From: Micromonospora sp. NBC_00389
GTDB taxonomy: Bacteria; Actinomycetota; Actinomycetes; Mycobacteriales; Micromonosporaceae
DNA length: 64,000 bases
Direction: 5' to 3'
Assembly: GCF_036059255.1 (NCBI RefSeq)
Contig: NZ_CP107947.1
Location: 6,262,001 to 6,326,000 of the forward strand
A program made the position numbers and the translations under genes. The notes beneath the pieces are model-generated. The model searched no databases. It was not told the DNA's origin and worked only from the letters and a program-made list of their open reading frames with translations. This document shows, one piece after another, positions 61,112-64,000 of this stretch (positions within the stretch are counted from its first letter, which is position 1; each line of letters starts with the position of its first letter).

Positions 61112-64000
61112 TTACGGAGCCTGACGGGGATCGCCGGCACAATCGACATCGGCGTGGTCTGCGATGCGGACGGTCGTCACGTCCTCGCCGTTGATGGGCC
61201 CGGTGGCCCGGACGGTCGCCGAGCCGGCCGCCACCGAGACCGCCCGGGTCGCAAACGACTGGTAGGCGTTCGCACCCGGCGCCACATCGGCGACCGAACG
61301 CTGGCCGTGCGCCGTCTCCAGGACGATGTCCACCGGCGCGTCGTGCTCGTTGCGCGCCAGCACGGCGACGTACGCCCTACCGCCGACGCACCGCACCTGC
61401 GCGCTGACCGTGACGGGCACCTCCGGTGGTACGCCCGGGTCGTCGGCGAAGACCCGCCAGTCCGTGATCGCGACCGCCGAGTAGGTGGTGCCGTTCCCGT
61501 TGGCCCGGATCGTGGCCCGCACCCGGGGCGTGGTGACGGGGTCGAAGGTGACGGTGTTGAACGCGGTGGTGCTCGTGCCGTAGGCGGATGCGCCGGTCAC
61601 GTCGCGCCAGGCCGAGCCGGGCTCGTCCCAGTACTGCAGCACCCACCCGTCGGGCTCGGCGACGCCGTCGCCGGTGCCGCGGTTGGCGTCCCGCCAGAAC
61701 TTCAGTTCGGCGCCGGTGATTCGTACCGGGCGCGACCAGTCGTACTGGACCCACTGGGTCGCCGGACGGGTGCCGGACCAGGTGCCCCAGAGTTGGGCCT
61801 GGCTCGGGTTCGACGGGTCGGCGCCGTCGTTGAGGGCCGTGACGCTGTTCCAACCCGCCGTGTAGGAGGCGGTCGGGGTCGCGATGGGCCCGATGTTGCC
61901 CGTGAGTGGCCCGGACAGGTCCGCCGGGATGGTGACCGTCTTGGCGGTCTCCAGGTTTCCCGCCACGTCGAGCGCACGGAACAACACGGTGTGCCGGTTG
62001 GAGTCGGGTGCCGCGATGGCGCCGCTGTAGGCGGTCCACGCACCGGTGCCGATGGAGTACTCGATGCGGGCGACCCCGGAGGTCGCGTCGCTGGCGGTCA
62101 CCGTGACCGTCCGGGTGGCGCTGTTCGCGGTGGCGGTGCTGACCGGTGCCGTGGCGTCGATGCGTACGGGGACGTTCGCGGGCGCGGACACGTTGCCGGC
62201 GCGGTCGGTCGCGGTCGCCCGCACGGTGTGCTGACCGTCTCCGGAGACGGTGACGTCAACCGACCGCACGTCACTCGCGGTGACCGGCTCGCCGTCGTCC
62301 ACCCGCGACTCGATGGTCAGCCGACCGCCACGGTCGTCGGTGCCGGCGACGCGCACCCGCACCGCGGACCGGAACCAGCCGGCACCGCCCGCGCTGCCGC
62401 TGGGCGTGAGCGTCAGTGTCGGCGGGGTCTCGTCGCCCTCGGTGTCGCCGGGCGAGATGACTCGGACCTGCGCGGATACGCGACTGGCGGCGTAGCCGAG
62501 CACACTGCCCTGGATGGTGAACGTTCCGGGCGTCGCGACATCGTCGGGTTGCACCGGGTCCCAGAAGACCGGCACCCCCAGCGTTTCGGCGCCGAACGAC
62601 ACGGGAACGCTGCCGGGCAGTTCGGTCTCCCCCACCTCCACCGTCATCGTCGGTGCGCTGACGGTCTCCGGCTGCGCTGCGAGGATCTTCCACTCTTCGA
62701 CCGCCACCGCCGAGTAGGTGCTGCCATTGGTCGACGCGTCGAGCACGGCGCGTACCTGCGTGGTGGTCACCGGGTCGAAGGTGGTGTCCTGGAAGCCCTG
62801 CGTGCCGGTCGGGAAGCCGCTCGGATTGGGCACGTCGGCCCACTGCCCGGTGTCGAGGTTCCAGTACTGGACGCGCCAGCGGGCGGGTGCGGCGACGCCG
62901 ACGCCGCTGCCCTGCGGCTGGTCGTTCCAGAAGTCGATCTGCGAACCGGAGATCCGCATCGGCTGGTCCCACGTGTACTGCACCCACTGCTGTGGCGGGT
63001 TGTTGCCCGTCCAGGTCCCCCACATGTCCGGTGGCAGCGGGTTCGATCGGACGATCTCGTCGTTGAGCGCCTTGACCCAGTACTGGGTGGGCACCGGTTG
63101 GTTGGAGACGGTGACCGTCGCCTCCTGGGCGATGTTCGGCCGGGGGGTGCGGTCCGGTCCCCTGATCGGTGTTGGCGTGACGAGCTTCATCCGCGGCGGG
63201 GTCAGCGTGTCGTCCCACTCCAGCGGGTCGATCGCCACCGAGCGGCGGAAGTGGCCGCCGCCAACGGCGTCAGCGGTGTGGTAGGCGAGGTACCACGTGC
63301 CGTTGAACTCCAGGATGCCCGGGTGACTCGTCGTCGAGGAGACCGGCCGGAGCACGGTCCCCCGGTAGGTCCACGGCCCCTGTGGCGACGAAGCCGTCCC
63401 GTACGCGATGCAGGCGTGGTAGTTCGCCGGCGTGCACTGCGAGGTCGGGCCGGCGTTGTTGCCGGCGTACGCCATGTAGTAGGTGTCGTTGCGCTTGAAG
63501 ACCCAGGCGCCTTCGAAGAAGCCGGTCAGGCCGGTGACGGTGCGCTGGGTGCCGACCGGGGTCTTCATGTCCTGCTGGAATTCCTGCATGCGCAGCTGGC
63601 TGAACGAGCCCCACCAGACGTACACCCGCTGGTTCGGGGCGGTGCCGTCGATGAGGATCGTCGGGTCGATGTTGTGGATGTTGTTGGCCGCGGGCACCCG
63701 CTGGGAGATGATCGGCCCGCCCGCGTGGTCGGTCCACGGGCCGGTCGGGCTGTCCGAGACGGCCACGCCGATGGCGAACTTGTCGGCCGCCGGGCTGTCC
63801 CGCTCGTTGATCGGGACGTACCAGTAGTAGCGCTTGTCGACGCCCTGGATGACCTGGCCCGCGTACGCGCGTCCCGGCGTCGCCCAGGCGAAGACCTGTT
63901 CCGGGCGCATCAGCGACGGATGGTGGGTCCACTCGCCGGCTTCGACGTCGGTGGTACGAAACGCGCCCCACTCGTTCATGATGAAGTCGTTGGTGGACGG
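61112..64000 (-). CDS. GH43-family secreted glycosidase, multidomain (5' end outside window)
   Basis: At least 962 aa; the frame is still open at the window edge, so the signal peptide and first catalytic Asp are missing. The GH43 five-bladed propeller (about 1-255) shows NIHNIDPTILIDG with the pKa-modulating Asp and GFFEGAWVFKRNDTYYMAYAG with the catalytic Glu. Two discoidin-like carbohydrate-binding modules (about 290-435 and 700-845) share WGTWxGxxPxxQWVQYxW. Between them lie a bacterial Ig-like Big_4 domain (VFWDPVQPDDVATPGTF) and OmpL47-type repeats (EYSIGTGAWTAYSG). It is the upstream member of the operon, 24 bp before the WxL-like gene. Arabinan or arabinoxylan is the likely substrate. 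Confidence 0.88.
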   Translation of the reverse strand, partial: PSTNDFIMNEWGAFRTTDVEAGEWTHHPSLMRPEQVFAWATPGRAYAGQVIQGVDKRYYWYVPINERDSPAADKFAIGVAVSDSPTGPWTDHAGGPIISQRVPAANNIHNIDPTILIDGTAPNQRVYVWWGSFSQLRMQEFQQDMKTPVGTQRTVTGLTGFFEGAWVFKRNDTYYMAYAGNNAGPTSQCTPANYHACIAYGTASSPQGPWTYRGTVLRPVSSTTSHPGILEFNGTWYLAYHTADAVGGGHFRRSVAIDPLEWDDTLTPPRMKLVTPTPIRGPDRTPRPNIAQEATVTVSNQPVPTQYWVKALNDEIVRSNPLPPDMWGTWTGNNPPQQWVQYTWDQPMRISGSQIDFWNDQPQGSGVGVAAPARWRVQYWNLDTGQWADVPNPSGFPTGTQGFQDTTFDPVTTTQVRAVLDASTNGSTYSAVAVEEWKILAAQPETVSAPTMTVEVGETELPGSVPVSFGAETLGVPVFWDPVQPDDVATPGTFTIQGSVLGYAASRVSAQVRVISPGDTEGDETPPTLTLTPSGSAGGAGWFRSAVRVRVAGTDDRGGRLTIESRVDDGEPVTASDVRSVDVTVSGDGQHTVRATATDRAGNVSAPANVPVRIDATAPVSTATANSATRTVTVTASDATSGVARIEYSIGTGAWTAYSGAIAAPDSNRHTVLFRALDVAGNLETAKTVTIPADLSGPLTGNIGPIATPTASYTAGWNSVTALNDGADPSNPSQAQLWGTWSGTRPATQWVQYDWSRPVRITGAELKFWRDANRGTGDGVAEPDGWVLQYWDEPGSAWRDVTGASAYGTSTTAFNTVTFDPVTTPRVRATIRANGNGTTYSAVAITDWRVFADDPGVPPEVPVTVSAQVRCVGGRAYVAVLARNEHDAPVDIVLETAHGQRSVADVAPGANAYQSFATRAVSVAAGSATVRATGPINGEDVTTVRIADHADVDCAGDPRQAP

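Overview
The window is very GC-rich, actinomycete-type DNA. Its features point to the Micromonosporaceae (Micromonospora/Actinoplanes-like), although no rRNA or single-copy marker is present to prove it. They include an aculeacin-acylase-like enzyme, secreted CBM2 and CBM5/12 hydrolases, an AfsR/SARP giant regulator, DtxR/IdeR-type iron boxes, a B12-riboswitch-controlled class Ia ribonucleotide reductase, and frequent leaderless transcripts. I see 55 protein-coding units (two of them truncated relics and two running off the window ends), two cobalamin riboswitches and many palindromic operators. There are no tRNA genes, insertion sequences, prophage genes or CRISPR arrays.

Layout. 0-7 kb: end of a probable FtsX-type permease, a NarL-type two-component system, a DrrA/DrrB-type ABC exporter with four direct repeats of 11-bp period in its promoter, and a convergent AfsR/SARP regulator. 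7-13.4 kb: Zn alcohol dehydrogenase, GHL10 hydrolase, GH19 chitinase, orphan AAA ATPase, and a RidA/TetR divergent pair. 13.4-14.3 kb: a deletion-scar junction joining the 3' halves of an amidohydrolase and a LivF-type ATPase. 14.3-21.8 kb: methyltransferase, Ntn acylase, MarR regulator, a luciferase-like/BBE-like flavoprotein fusion and an acetamidase. 21.9-24.5 kb: an iron-box cluster (DUF2470-like protein, DUF1540 Cys-rich protein, ABM monooxygenase). 24.7-27.3 kb: divergent GH11 xylanase-CBM2 and CE4 deacetylase-CBM2.

27.4-36.9 kb: PdxY kinase, then a six-gene iron-siderophore operon with an overlapping-stop architecture (binding protein, two permeases, ATPase, two half-size exporter-fold ABC proteins). 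A ferric-siderophore reductase gene is divergent from it, and both directions carry IdeR-like boxes. 36.9-43 kb: GNAT, nrdAB behind a cobalamin riboswitch, and a second cobalamin riboswitch facing the other way in front of cbtB-cbtA-phosphatase. Cobalamin would thus lower both a B12-independent ribonucleotide reductase and cobalt uptake. 43-53.5 kb: TetR/DUF418, MFS exporter, DUF1223, ICL-like lyase, SDR/TetR pair, DUF574-type methyltransferase and two convergent LtrA paralogues.

53.6-64 kb: two convergent paralogous LacI regulators sharing CGAAA-TTTCG-type operators, then a leftward operon: a large GH43 protein (5' end outside the window), a WxL-like surface protein, a DUF916/WxLIP-like membrane-anchored protein, and a Tat-exported GH127 beta-L-arabinofuranosidase with an inserted LamG module. 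This last locus looks like a cell-surface arabinan or arabinoxylan degradation system built on a WxL/WxLIP pair, an arrangement known from Firmicutes and unexpected here. It is the strongest candidate for an undescribed system in the window.
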